Notes: a model not told the origin generated them from the letters alone. A stretch of DNA of 64,000 bases from Caldilineaceae bacterium (GCA_020634815.1 JACKBA010000011.1:98744-162743), one strand, 5' to 3'; positions 54,771 through 63,513 are shown, counted from the stretch's first letter. Translations and numbers: made by a program.

Positions 54771-55810
54771 CGGTTGGCCGCGGCGGCCCGACTCTTGGCG
54801 ACAGGCTGGTGCTGTTGCCCCTTCAGGCCAAGGGCAAAGTGCAGCGCAGCTTCGGCCAGGGCAACCTTGTCGTCCAGCGTTGTCATGATCGTGTTCGTCA
54901 CGAGGGCAGGCATGCGAACATGATCGGCTGCCGCGGCGTCCTCCATGTCGAGGATGAAGCCGTCGAGCAGCCCGTCGTAGTGGGCGGCGATCGTTACCGG
55001 CGTCACCGGCAGCCCCATCTCGCGCATCATCTTGGCGGCCGGCCCCTTGAGCGCCTTCCCGCCGACGATCGGGGCAACCGCCACCTTGGGCGCACGCACA
55101 TGGCTAAGCAAGCCGCGCAAGTTGCCCACGCTGAGGATCGGGTCGACGCTGAGATAGGGATTGCTCGGACAGACGACGATGACGTCTGCCGTTGCCAGGG
55201 CTGCGTGCACGGCCTCGCTCAAGCCCGCCTCCGCGGCGCCGACGAAGGTCACATCGATGACGCAGGGCTCGCAGCGGCGGCGCACGAAATAGTGCTGGAA
55301 GGGCAGATCGCCTTCGTCGGTGTGGACGAGGGTGCGCACCGGCGTGTCGCTCATGGGCAGAATCGCGTTCTGGATGCCGAACGCACGGCGTAGGCGCTCG
55401 GTGATCTCGGTCAGCCCGACGCCCTGGTTGAGCCACTCCGTGCGGCGCAGGTGTACGGCCAGGTCGAGGTTGCCCAGCCGGAACCAATCTTCGCCGCCGA
55501 GCAGCTCCATGGCGCGCAATGTCTCGAAGGTTTCGCCGGCCCGTCCCCAGCCGTTCTCCGCATTGTTGACGCCGGCCAGGTTGTACATGACCGTGTCGAG
55601 ATCGGGACAGATCGTCAGCCCCCACATCTCGAAGTCGTCGCCCGTGTTGACGATGACGCTGAGCGCGCCGGGGGCAAGCACGGCCTGCAAGCCGGCGGCC
55701 AGCTTGGCGCCGCCGACGCCGCCCGCCAGCGCAACCACGCGCAGGTCATCGGGCAGGCGGCCATTGCGTGACATCTGTGGGTGTGGGGCGGGTTCAAAGT
55801 TCTGGCTCAC
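54767..55810 (-). CDS. cofD: 2-phospho-L-lactate transferase (CofD), coenzyme F420 biosynthesis
   Basis: A 347-residue CofD/FbiA enzyme joining the activated phospho-acid to the deazaflavin FO. The diagnostic motifs are VVALAGGVGGAKLAAGL near residue 25, IVNTGDDFEMWGLTICPDLD, TVMYNLAGVNNAENGWG, and VCPSNPYLSVDPILSV. Length is slightly above the family norm because of a 20-residue N-terminal lead; M13 is an alternative start. It is followed by cofC with a 4-bp overlap and preceded 3 bp upstream by the nitroreductase gene, forming a compact operon. Confidence 0.94.
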   Translation of the reverse strand: MSQNFEPAPHPQMSRNGRLPDDLRVVALAGGVGGAKLAAGLQAVLAPGALSVIVNTGDDFEMWGLTICPDLDTVMYNLAGVNNAENGWGRAGETFETLRAMELLGGEDWFRLGNLDLAVHLRRTEWLNQGVGLTEITERLRRAFGIQNAILPMSDTPVRTLVHTDEGDLPFQHYFVRRRCEPCVIDVTFVGAAEAGLSEAVHAALATADVIVVCPSNPYLSVDPILSVGNLRGLLSHVRAPKVAVAPIVGGKALKGPAAKMMREMGLPVTPVTIAAHYDGLLDGFILDMEDAAAADHVRMPALVTNTIMTTLDDKVALAEAALHFALGLKGQQHQPVAKSRAAAANR

Positions 55811-55813
55811 GGC

Positions 55814-56482
55814 CTATCTCCATACGATACGACTTGCAAGCGGTTCGCGCGCTTTCTGTTTCTCTTCGGCGGGATGGCCAAGGGTCAGGATGGCCTGCGG
55901 CTCCCAATCTTCCGGCAGTTCCAGCGCCTGTCGTACGAGCGCCGGCACGAAGAGCGGCGCACACATCCAGCAGGCGCCCAGCCCGGCGGCGTGTGCGGCC
56001 AGCAGCAGGTTCTGGCAGGCAAGGGCCACGCTCTGCACGGCCATGGTCCGCTCGGCCTGGCTGCGCACGGCGTCCGGATAGACGTCCATGTCGGCCAGCG
56101 TCACGCACGGCACGATGAGCACCGGCGCTCCCGTCAGCCGCGCATGGCTGATGGCAATCCGCCGCTCGATGGCCTCCCGGGCCGCACCGTCCCCCGCCAG
56201 ATCGGCTCGCCACGCCGCCGCCATCGCCTTGCTCAAGCGCTCCTTGGTCGCGGCCTCCGTCACCACGCAGAAGCGCCAGGGCTGGCGGTTGTGTGCCGAC
56301 GGCGCCCAGATCGCCGCATCCAGCAACGTCTCGACCAGGGCACGATCTACCGGCGCCGGCGCGTAGCGCCGAATCGACCGCCGCGAACGGGCAAGGGCCA
56401 GGAACGCATCTAGGGCGCTGCCCGTGGCGTCGTCGGGCAGACTCTCACTTGTCGGTGTAGCGAACTCCTGTTGACCTGACAC
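55814..56482 (-). CDS. FMN nitroreductase-family protein, FbiB C-domain-like (probable dehydro-F420-0 reductase)
   Basis: A 222-residue nitroreductase-fold protein. FMN-site motifs are RSRRSIRRYAPAPVD near residue 33 and WAPSAHNRQPWRFCVV near residue 58. QNLLLAAHAAGLGACWMCAP and LELPEDWEPQAILTLGHPAE near the end resemble the C-terminal domain of mycobacterial FbiB, which reduces dehydro-F420-0. That domain is normally fused to the F420:glutamate ligase; here it stands alone and the ligase is not in the window. First gene of the F420 unit. A general nitroreductase is the alternative. Confidence 0.8.
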   Translation of the reverse strand: MSGQQEFATPTSESLPDDATGSALDAFLALARSRRSIRRYAPAPVDRALVETLLDAAIWAPSAHNRQPWRFCVVTEAATKERLSKAMAAAWRADLAGDGAAREAIERRIAISHARLTGAPVLIVPCVTLADMDVYPDAVRSQAERTMAVQSVALACQNLLLAAHAAGLGACWMCAPLFVPALVRQALELPEDWEPQAILTLGHPAEEKQKAREPLASRIVWR

Positions 56483-56620
56483 TGGCGGCCATTATAGCAT
56501 GGCGTCGGGTGGGGGGAAATTGGTTTGAAGCCCTCTCTACCTTCCTTTCCACTTTCATTGCCCGGCAGTGTACAATGACAGCACCTCACATCCAGACCGC
56601 GAAACCGAGGAGTAACCAAA

Positions 56621-57631
56621 ATGACCGAACCTCGCTACACCCGGGTTGCCATGTATTTGCAGGATAAGCACCCGATCCGAGAAGGCATGGAGTATGCGCG
56701 CTATGCCGAGGAGAAAGGCTTCGAGGCAGTTTGGCAGGCGGAGAGCCGCCTCGTGCGCGACGCCATCGTGCCCATGGCCGCCTTCGCCGCCGTCACCGAC
56801 CGCATCGACATCGGCTCCGGCGTCATCAACAACTGGACGCGCAACATCGGTTTGTTGGCCGCCACCTTCCTGACCCTGGATGACCTGGCGCCGGATCGCA
56901 TCATCTGCGGGATCGGCGCGTGGTGGGATCCGCTGGCCAAGAATGTGGGCATCGACCGGCGCAAGCCGCTCACCGCCATGCGCGAGACCATCGAGGTCAT
57001 GCGCCGCCTGCTGGCCATGGAACGCGTTACCTATCACGGGGAGTTTCACAACGTCGACGGCATCGAGCTGGATGTGGTGCATGGCCGCCGCGAGCCGCGC
57101 AACGTGCGCGTCATGATCGGCGCCACCGGCCCGCAGATGATGGAGCTAACCGGCGAGATCGCCGACGGCGCGGTGCTCAACTACTGCGTGCCGCCGGAAT
57201 ACAACATCGAGGCCATGGAGCAACTCGAACGCGGCGCGGCCAAGGCCGGGCGCAGCATCGACGACATCGACCGGCCACAACTGGTCGTCTGCTCCGTGCA
57301 CGACGACCGCAAGGCCGCGCTGGACGGCGCGCGCGAGCTGCTCACGCAGTACCTCGCCCAGCAGCCGCACATCGCCAAGGCCAGCGGCGTCAAGCCCGAG
57401 GTCGTGCAGCAGATCCAGTCGATCCTGGGCTGGCCGGCCACCAAGGAGCAGGTGCGCGCGGCGATGAAGTACGTGCCCGACGAACTGGTGCAGCGCATCA
57501 CCGCCAGCGGCACGCCGGCCGAGGTCAAGGCCAAGGTGCGCGAGTATATCAAGTACGGCGCCACCTGCCCGATTCTCTATCCGCTGGGCGATGTAAAGCT
57601 CATGATCGACACCTTTGCCGATGGCTACTGA
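56621..57631 (+). CDS. LLM-class F420-dependent oxidoreductase
   Basis: A 336-residue luciferase-like TIM-barrel protein. Seen: EYARYAEEKGFEAVWQAESR, DRIDIGSGVINNWTRNIGLL with the bulge typical of F420-binding Mer/MSMEG-type members, ICGIGAWWDPLAKNVGIDRR and RVMIGATGPQMMELTGEIAD. It resembles methylene-tetrahydromethanopterin reductase-like oxidoreductases. It is divergent from the F420 biosynthesis genes, 138 bp away, which supports F420 as the cofactor. The substrate is unknown. Confidence 0.88.
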   Translation: MTEPRYTRVAMYLQDKHPIREGMEYARYAEEKGFEAVWQAESRLVRDAIVPMAAFAAVTDRIDIGSGVINNWTRNIGLLAATFLTLDDLAPDRIICGIGAWWDPLAKNVGIDRRKPLTAMRETIEVMRRLLAMERVTYHGEFHNVDGIELDVVHGRREPRNVRVMIGATGPQMMELTGEIADGAVLNYCVPPEYNIEAMEQLERGAAKAGRSIDDIDRPQLVVCSVHDDRKAALDGARELLTQYLAQQPHIAKASGVKPEVVQQIQSILGWPATKEQVRAAMKYVPDELVQRITASGTPAEVKAKVREYIKYGATCPILYPLGDVKLMIDTFADGY

Positions 57632-58133
57632 GCGCACCGCGATGCTCGATTGTGACGTCGAACGCACGCGCAAGAGCCACATCCGTCTGATGTTTAACAC
57701 GCTAGCGGTGCTGAGTTACATCCTGGAGGATGTCGACACGGGGCGCGCCACGACGCTGCGCGACCTCAACGACGGCGATAAGGGCTGGACGACGCTGGAG
57801 GTACTCTGCCACCTGCGCGATTACGACCGCATCTTCCTGGATCGGGCGCGGCAGATGGTGGCTGAAACCGATCCGCAGTTGCCCGGTTACGACCACGAGC
57901 GGCTGGCCGTGGAGCGGCGCTATAATGAGCAGGATCTGGCGACCGTGCTGGCGGACTTGCAGGCATCGCGTGCCGCGTTCATTGCCTTCTTCGAGTCGCT
58001 CGACGAGGTGCAGTGGCAGCGCGCCGGCATCCATCCCGAACGCGGCCGCTTCACCATGGACGATGCGCTCATACAGGTTGGCCAGCACGACGCCATCCAT
58101 CTGGAACAGATTACGCGAATTCTGCGAGGTTGA
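57621..58133 (+). CDS. DinB-family protein
   Basis: A 170-residue DinB/YfiT-like four-helix protein. The start ATG at 57621 overlaps the end of the oxidoreductase gene by 11 bp; the ATG at 57642 is an alternative. Metal-ligand-like His residues appear in LEVLCHLRDYDRIFLDRA near residue 56 and VGQHDAIHLEQITRILRG at the C-terminus, the usual DinB arrangement. DinB-fold proteins include thiol-dependent transferases and unknowns. Coupled to the F420 oxidoreductase, it may take part in the same pathway (inference). Confidence 0.85.
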   Translation: MATERTAMLDCDVERTRKSHIRLMFNTLAVLSYILEDVDTGRATTLRDLNDGDKGWTTLEVLCHLRDYDRIFLDRARQMVAETDPQLPGYDHERLAVERRYNEQDLATVLADLQASRAAFIAFFESLDEVQWQRAGIHPERGRFTMDDALIQVGQHDAIHLEQITRILRG

Positions 58134-58137
58134 TCCC

Positions 58138-58446
58138 ATGTGGGCATTCTTGCGCATCATGTTGAGCGCGACGCTGACGGCAATCGCCGTCCCCTTCTAC
58201 CTGCGCTGGGGCGCCGACCAGGCAGAACGCCAGGTCGACAAGATGCAGAAGGCCGTACACTTCACGCCTGGGGCCGAGTCACCCATCACGCCGGAGGTCG
58301 TCGCCGGAGCCGGCGGGCTGGCAATCAGCCACTTTGCCGTGGGGCGCCTGCTCGGGCTGCGCTGGTGGCAGGCGGTGCTGAGCCTCGCCGCCGGCGCGTC
58401 GATTGGTACAGGCGTCTTCCTCTACCGCATGATGGCGGAGGAGTAG
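58138..58446 (+). CDS. Small membrane protein, unknown
   Basis: A 102-residue protein with ATG at 58138, 4 bp after the DinB stop, contained within a longer open frame that overlaps the DinB gene. It has an N-terminal hydrophobic segment (about residues 3-22, LRIMLSATLTAIAVPFYLRW) and another hydrophobic stretch near residues 78-95 (VLSLAAGASIGTGVFLYRM). The middle is soluble-looking. I do not recognise a family. It ends 3 bp before the FAD/2Fe-2S gene and is likely cotranscribed. Confidence 0.65.
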   Translation: MWAFLRIMLSATLTAIAVPFYLRWGADQAERQVDKMQKAVHFTPGAESPITPEVVAGAGGLAISHFAVGRLLGLRWWQAVLSLAAGASIGTGVFLYRMMAEE

Positions 58447-58449
58447 GCC

Positions 58450-59877
58450 ATGTATGCTTTCTACCATTCACCCGCCACACTGGACGAAGCCCTGCGCTTG
58501 AAGGCCGAACTCGGCGACCGGGCACGGATCATTGCCGGCGCCACCGACCTGCTGCTGGAGATCGAGCGCGGCGTGCGCAAGACGCCCGATGGCGACGCGC
58601 CGGGCGTCATCGACCTGACGCGTATCCCCGGCCTGGCCGAGATTTGCGAGGAAAACGGCGTAATTTACCTTGGGCCGCTTGTCACACACAACCAGTGTGT
58701 GGCAAGCCCGTTGCTCGTAGAGCAGGCTTTCCCGTTGGCGCGTGCCTGCTGGGAAGTGGGCGCGCCACAGATCCGCAACCGCGGCACGATCGCCGGTAAT
58801 ATCATCACGGCCAGCCCGGCCAATGACGCCGTCGTGCCGCTGACGGCGCTCGGCGCGGGCGTGACCGTACGCAGCCTGGCGCGTGGCGAGCGCACGGTAG
58901 CGCTGGCCGCGTTCGTCACCGGCTTCCGCAAGGTCGACCTGGCGCCCGACGAAATCGTGACCGGTATTTCCTTCCCGGCGCCGGCACCAAACACATCCGG
59001 CACGTTTATCAAGCTGGGGTTGCGCCGCGCGCAGGCGATCAGTGTGCTCAGCGTGGCGGTCGTGGTCGAACGGGCGGCGGCCGGGCCGGATGCGCCGATT
59101 GCACGCGCGGCGATTGCGCTGGGCGCCGTGGCGCCGGTCATCGTGCGCGCTACTTCGGCTGAATCCTACCTCGCCGGCAAGGTACTCACCACAGAGCACA
59201 TCGAATTTGCCGCAACGCTGGCCGTCGAAGCGGCCACGCCCATCGACGACGTGCGCGGCTCAGCCGAATATCGCACCGGCATGGTGCGGACGCTGGTTTT
59301 GCGCGCGCTGCGCCAGCTTGCGGCGGGCGAGGAACGCGCTGGGTGGCCGGCGCGTCCGGTCATGCTGTGGGGCAGCAGCGATGGCCGATGGCCGGTTCCC
59401 TCCGACGCGGCCGGCGAACCGGGACACGCGGTCGTCAACGGCGCGGCGGTTGAGCTGCCCGGCGGGATGACGCTGCTGGATAGCCTGCGCGTGGCCGGGT
59501 ATGCCGGCGTCAAGGAAGGGTGCGCCGAGGGCGAGTGCGGTGCGTGCACCGTCTTTCTCGACGACATGGCCGTCATGGCGTGTATGGTGCCGGCCGAGCG
59601 CGCCTGGGGCAGCCGTGTGACGACCGTCGAAGGGTTGGGCGATGCCGAACATTTGCATCCGGTGCAACGGGCGTTTGTGCAGGCGGGCGGCGTGCAGTGC
59701 GGCTATTGCACGCCGGGCTTTATCATGAGCGCGGCCAAACTGCTCGAAGAGCGCCCGCACCCGACGGATGCCGAGGCCGCCGAGGCGCTGACCGGCAACT
59801 TCTGTCGCTGCACGGGTTACCGCAAGATCCTCGATGCGGTGGTGGCGGCCGGACAGGGCGTGACCGCGCAGGCGTAA
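58450..59877 (+). CDS. Fused FAD-binding and [2Fe-2S] subunits of a xanthine-dehydrogenase/CODH-family hydroxylase
   Basis: A 475-residue fusion of CoxM-like and CoxS-like parts. The FAD domain (about residues 1-170) contains IIAGATDLLLEIERG and NRGTIAGNIITASPANDA. A CO_deh_flav_C domain follows (about 175-285), then a linker to the 2Fe-2S part (about 322-470). The plant-type cluster cysteines are in KEGCAEGECGACTVF, and the second cluster in QCGYCTPGFIMSA and GNFCRCTGYRKI. The order FAD-then-Fe/S is the reverse of eukaryotic xanthine dehydrogenase. No molybdenum (large) subunit lies in the window, so the complex must be completed from elsewhere or this is an orphan. Confidence 0.9.
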   Translation: MYAFYHSPATLDEALRLKAELGDRARIIAGATDLLLEIERGVRKTPDGDAPGVIDLTRIPGLAEICEENGVIYLGPLVTHNQCVASPLLVEQAFPLARACWEVGAPQIRNRGTIAGNIITASPANDAVVPLTALGAGVTVRSLARGERTVALAAFVTGFRKVDLAPDEIVTGISFPAPAPNTSGTFIKLGLRRAQAISVLSVAVVVERAAAGPDAPIARAAIALGAVAPVIVRATSAESYLAGKVLTTEHIEFAATLAVEAATPIDDVRGSAEYRTGMVRTLVLRALRQLAAGEERAGWPARPVMLWGSSDGRWPVPSDAAGEPGHAVVNGAAVELPGGMTLLDSLRVAGYAGVKEGCAEGECGACTVFLDDMAVMACMVPAERAWGSRVTTVEGLGDAEHLHPVQRAFVQAGGVQCGYCTPGFIMSAAKLLEERPHPTDAEAAEALTGNFCRCTGYRKILDAVVAAGQGVTAQA

Positions 59878-59983
59878 CATGGTGATGCGGCGCAACTGAT
59901 CGGCGCGTCCGGTGTTTTTCGTAACAATCAAAATGCGATCGATCGGCTGATAGGCCGTCGGAAAGGAAAGCAAAGCACCGATC

Positions 59984-60691
59984 ATGACCGCTGCCGCTGT
60001 CGCCCAACGGCGAACATTTATGCAAACGCTGTGGTACTGGCTCTTCCGCCTTCTTGGGTGGGATGGGGTCTATCACAAACCAGATACCGAAAAGTTCATC
60101 ATCATCGTCGCTCCGCATACATCGAACTTCGACTTCTTTATCGGCTTCATTTTCAGCCGCGCCTTTGGCATGCCCTCGCCGAATTTCCTGGCCAAGGATT
60201 CCGCCTTCCGCGGCATTCTTGGCCCGATCATGCGCGGGGTGGGCGGAATTCCCGTCAATCGCAGAGAGCGCACGAACTTTGTCGACCAGGTCGCCGCGGC
60301 CTTCAACGAACGCAAGCGCATGATCCTGGCGATCACGCCCGAGGGCACGCGCAGCAAAGTTGAGTATTGGAAGTCGGGTTTCTACCACATCGCGCTCAAG
60401 GCCAACGTGCCCATCGTCATGGCGACCATCGACTACGCGCGCAAGTTCATCACCTGCGGCGACATGGTCGTTGCCACCGGCGACATGGAGGCGGACATGG
60501 ACAAGATCCGCGCCTTCTACGCCGGGTCGACGGCGCGCCATCCGGAACGCGAGGGGCCAATCCGCTTTCGGCCGTCCGAGACTGCTGCCGTCAATGAGGA
60601 TGAAGTGGCGGATGTAACCGCCGCAGAGCCGGCCGCGCTATCACCCGACACGACCAGTTCACCAGAAGCCGGCGAGAAAGCGCAGGCGTAA
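59984..60691 (+). CDS. 1-acyl-glycerol-3-phosphate acyltransferase family protein (PlsC-like)
   Basis: A 235-residue acyltransferase. The catalytic HX4D motif is in VAPHTSNFDFFIGF near residue 38, and the second motif is ITPEGTRSKVEYWKSGFYHI near residue 112. The N-terminus resembles the TIGR/PlsC group of small acyltransferases in inner membranes. The last 50 residues are Ala/Glu/Ser-rich and outside the fold; this tail overlaps, on the opposite strand, the end of the phosphotransferase gene. The likely role is phospholipid synthesis. Confidence 0.88.
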   Translation: MTAAAVAQRRTFMQTLWYWLFRLLGWDGVYHKPDTEKFIIIVAPHTSNFDFFIGFIFSRAFGMPSPNFLAKDSAFRGILGPIMRGVGGIPVNRRERTNFVDQVAAAFNERKRMILAITPEGTRSKVEYWKSGFYHIALKANVPIVMATIDYARKFITCGDMVVATGDMEADMDKIRAFYAGSTARHPEREGPIRFRPSETAAVNEDEVADVTAAEPAALSPDTTSSPEAGEKAQA

Positions 60692-61773
60692 CGCGCAGCG
60701 AAAGGGCCTAGCCGATGCTGCCGCGCGCCCTGGCGCGCGGCAGCCAGGCTCCCACACGCGCCGACGACCTCGACCAGCCCGGCAAAGCGTGGGTCCTGCG
60801 TGTGGCCGCGACGGTAGCGTGCATAGATCTGCTGCACGATGACCGCGATCTTGAAGAGCCCGTAGAGGTAATAGAAGAGTGGATCATCCACGGCGCGACC
60901 GCTGGTGGCGGCATAACGGTCCACGACTTCGCGGCGGGTGAGGTTGCCGGGCAGCGTCGTCAGGCCCAGCATGGCCTGCAAAGCGGGCGGATCGCCCGGT
61001 TCGATCCAGTAGCCCAGCGTCGTGCCCAGGTCCATGAGCGGGTCGCCGATGGTGCACATTTCCCAGTCGAGCACGGCGACGATCTCGCCCAGGTTGGCGG
61101 GGTTCAGCATGAGGTTGTCGAACTTGTAGTCGTTGTGAATCAGCGCCGCACCGGCATCGGGCGGCAGATTGGCGCCGAGCCAGTCGATCACGTGCTCGAT
61201 GTCGGCCAGCTCGTCGGTCTGGGCGGCCCGGTAGCGTTTGGTCCAGCCTTCGATCTGACGGGCGACGTAGCCATCGGGCCGCCCCAGGTCGCCCAGACCG
61301 GCCGCCGCATAGTCGACGGCGTGAATCGCGGCCAGGTTGTCGACCGCAGCCACGGCGATCGAGCGCATGGTCTCGGGCGCCAGGTCAAGCCGCGCGGAGG
61401 GGCGCCCGCGCAGAATCACCCCGTGCAGCCGCTCCATCACATAGAAGGGCGCACCGATGACCTCCTCGTCGTCGCAGTAGAGCAAGGTCTGCGGCACCTT
61501 GGCGTAGACGCGGTGCAGGCCGCTCAGCACGCGATATTCGCGCCCCATGTCGTGCGCCGACTTGATGTTGGCGCCGAAGGGCGGGCGGCGCAGCACCAGT
61601 TCGCGCGTCCCCAGTCGCAACAGATAGGTGAGATTGGAGAAGCCGCTGGGGAACTGCTCGACCACCAGCGGGCCGCCGGCGCCGGGCAGATGAGCGACAA
61701 GATAGGTCTCGAGCGCCGCCAGATTCAGTTCTTCACCACGCCGCACCGGCGCAGATTGGTCGATAATGTTCAT
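60517..61773 (-). CDS. Phosphotransferase family protein (APH/ACAD10-like kinase fold)
   Basis: A 418-residue protein with an aminoglycoside-phosphotransferase-like fold. Seen: VEQFPSGFSNLTYLLRLGTR, ELVLRRPPFG with the ATP-binding Lys replaced by RR, ALIHNDYKFDNLMLNPANLG (Brenner motif HNDYKFDN) near residue 214, and VAVLDWEMCTIGDPLMDLGT with the metal Asp. These match ACAD10/11-type kinases of hydroxyacyl-CoA metabolism. The conserved fold ends near residue 355. The last 58 residues are Ala/Ser-rich and read antisense through the PlsC-like gene end. Confidence 0.85.
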   Translation of the reverse strand: MNIIDQSAPVRRGEELNLAALETYLVAHLPGAGGPLVVEQFPSGFSNLTYLLRLGTRELVLRRPPFGANIKSAHDMGREYRVLSGLHRVYAKVPQTLLYCDDEEVIGAPFYVMERLHGVILRGRPSARLDLAPETMRSIAVAAVDNLAAIHAVDYAAAGLGDLGRPDGYVARQIEGWTKRYRAAQTDELADIEHVIDWLGANLPPDAGAALIHNDYKFDNLMLNPANLGEIVAVLDWEMCTIGDPLMDLGTTLGYWIEPGDPPALQAMLGLTTLPGNLTRREVVDRYAATSGRAVDDPLFYYLYGLFKIAVIVQQIYARYRRGHTQDPRFAGLVEVVGACGSLAAARQGARQHRLGPFAARYACAFSPASGELVVSGDSAAGSAAVTSATSSSLTAAVSDGRKRIGPSRSGWRAVDPA

Positions 61774-61914
61774 GGTTTCCGGCTAGTGTGGGTCGAAATC
61801 GGAGATGAAACGTGCGGCCATCGTAGGTGAAAGGTGAGAAAATTGCAATTTTGTAGTATCGTGACCGGAAATACCTGACGCCCAATGGCGCGCTCAAATC
61901 AAAGAGGATGCATA

Positions 61915-62910
61915 ATGGCCAAGACCTACGGCAAGATTACCGGCTGGGGCGCGTATGCCCCACCGCGAATCATCACAAATCACGAACTGGAAGCAACGCT
62001 GGATACCTCGCACGACTGGATCGTGCAGCGCACCGGCATTCACGCCCGCCACGTGGCAGACGCCAACGAAACGACCTCGACCATGGCGGTTAAGGCGAGC
62101 TGGTCGGCGCTGGCCAAGGCCGGCATCCCCTCCACCGAACTGGACCTGATTCTCGTTGCCACCTCTTCCCCCGATTACTTCACACCACCCGTCTCCAGCA
62201 TGGTGCAGTCCATGCTCGGTGCGCATGATGTGCCGGCCATGACCATCGTCACGGGCTGCACCGGCTTCGTCTATGCGCTGGTGACCGCGTATCAGTTCAT
62301 CGAGACGGGCGCCTACCGCAACATCCTGGTCGTGGGTGTCGAATTGCTCAGTCGCTTTGTCAATTGGGAGGAGCGCTCGGTGAGCGTGCTTTTCGGCGAC
62401 GCGGCCGGCGCAGTCGTGGTGCAGCCGAGCGACGAACCGTGCGGACTGGAAGGCTACGTGCTGGGCTCGGACGGCACCAACGGTCAGGCCATCATCATGC
62501 CGGCCGGCGGGTCGGCGCGTCCCTTTAGCGAAGACGTGCTCCAGGAGGGCAGCCACTACTTGCAGATGAATGGCCGCGAGGTCTTCAAGTTTGCCACGCG
62601 CGTCATCGGTCCGTCGTGCGACGAGGCGCTGCGCCTGGCGGGTAAGAGCATGGCCGACGTCGACTGGATCATCCCGCACCAGGCGAACCTGCGCATCATC
62701 CAGGCGGCGGCCAAGGACATGGATATCCCGCTGGATCGCTGGATCGTCAACATCGACCAGTATGCCAACACCTCGGCGGCGTCGATTCCGTTGGCGCTGG
62801 CCGAGAGTCTGGAGTCGGGGCGCGTCAAGCCGACCGATACGTTGCTGCTGGTTTCGTTCGGCGCCGGGATGACCTGGGCGTCGGCCGTGTTGCAGATGCA
62901 GCCGAACTGA
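61915..62910 (+). CDS. fabH: 3-oxoacyl-ACP synthase III (KAS III)
   Basis: A 331-residue FabH. The catalytic triad is visible: Cys in VTGCTGFVYALVTAYQF near residue 113, His in IIPHQANLRIIQAAAKDM near residue 255, and Asn in NIDQYANTSAASIPLALAES near residue 285. The start ATG at 61915 has AGAGG upstream; an ATG 30 bp upstream would add unlikely residues. It condenses acetyl-CoA (or branched acyl-CoA) with malonyl-ACP to start fatty acid synthesis. A strong terminator follows. No other fab genes are adjacent. Confidence 0.93.
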   Translation: MAKTYGKITGWGAYAPPRIITNHELEATLDTSHDWIVQRTGIHARHVADANETTSTMAVKASWSALAKAGIPSTELDLILVATSSPDYFTPPVSSMVQSMLGAHDVPAMTIVTGCTGFVYALVTAYQFIETGAYRNILVVGVELLSRFVNWEERSVSVLFGDAAGAVVVQPSDEPCGLEGYVLGSDGTNGQAIIMPAGGSARPFSEDVLQEGSHYLQMNGREVFKFATRVIGPSCDEALRLAGKSMADVDWIIPHQANLRIIQAAAKDMDIPLDRWIVNIDQYANTSAASIPLALAESLESGRVKPTDTLLLVSFGAGMTWASAVLQMQPN

Positions 62911-62950
62911 CGCAGCGCGCTGCATGGCGCAGGGAATCGAGGATGGTTGT

Positions 62951-62992
62951 TCGCCGCCGGGAGTGGGAGACCGCCCCGGCGGCGACTTTTTT
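62951..62992 (+). terminator. Rho-independent terminator of fabH
   Basis: A perfect 11-bp stem TCGCCGCCGGG (62951-62961) with CCCGGCGGCGA (62975-62985), a 13-nt loop and then CTTTTTT (62986-62992). It lies 40 bp after the fabH stop and just before the convergent adenosine-specific kinase stop. Confidence 0.9.
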
Positions 62993-63000
62993 CGGCGCAG

Positions 63001-63489
63001 TCAGCCGAGTTTGTAGCCAAACCTTCGGAGCAGCGCCTTGCGCGCGGCGATCTCTTCTTCGCCTTCAATTCCCTGGCTCTTCATCCCGTCGATCACGCCC
63101 AAGATGCCGCGCCCCTGCTCGGTTTCCGCCACGATCACCTCGGTCGGGTTGGCCGTGGCGCAGAAGATGCCGGCGACTTCCGGCACCCCTTGCACGACCT
63201 TGAGCACGTTGACGGGGTAGAACCCCGCTCCGAGAAAGACGATGAACGAGTGGCCGCACGCCAACGAGAGCGCATTGGCGCGTGCCAGTTCGAGCATCGC
63301 CTCGTCCGTGCCTGACCAGCGCACCAACGCCGGCCCCGACGCTTCGCAGAAGGCCACGCCGAACTTGATGCCCGGCACCGCCGTCACCAGCGCTTCGTGC
63401 AGGTCTTCGACCGTCTTGATGAAATGGCTCTGGCCGAGGATGAAGTTGATGTCATCCGGTTTTTCGATACGCACGGTAGTCAGTTGCAT
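63001..63489 (-). CDS. Adenosine-specific kinase (PF04008 family)
   Basis: A 162-residue protein matching the small adenosine-specific kinase family best known from archaea. Seen: NFILGQSHFIKTVEDLHEAL, GIKFGVAFCEASGPALVRWS, and the conserved C-terminal block CATANPTEVIVAETEQGRGI followed by LGVIDG. A homologue structure from Pyrobaculum gave the family its name; biological function is not settled. Convergent with fabH. A perfect odd palindrome lies 24 bp upstream of its start. Confidence 0.88.
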   Translation of the reverse strand: MQLTTVRIEKPDDINFILGQSHFIKTVEDLHEALVTAVPGIKFGVAFCEASGPALVRWSGTDEAMLELARANALSLACGHSFIVFLGAGFYPVNVLKVVQGVPEVAGIFCATANPTEVIVAETEQGRGILGVIDGMKSQGIEGEEEIAARKALLRRFGYKLG

Positions 63490-63513
63490 GAGATAGGCTC
63501 CTTGTGAGGTCTG

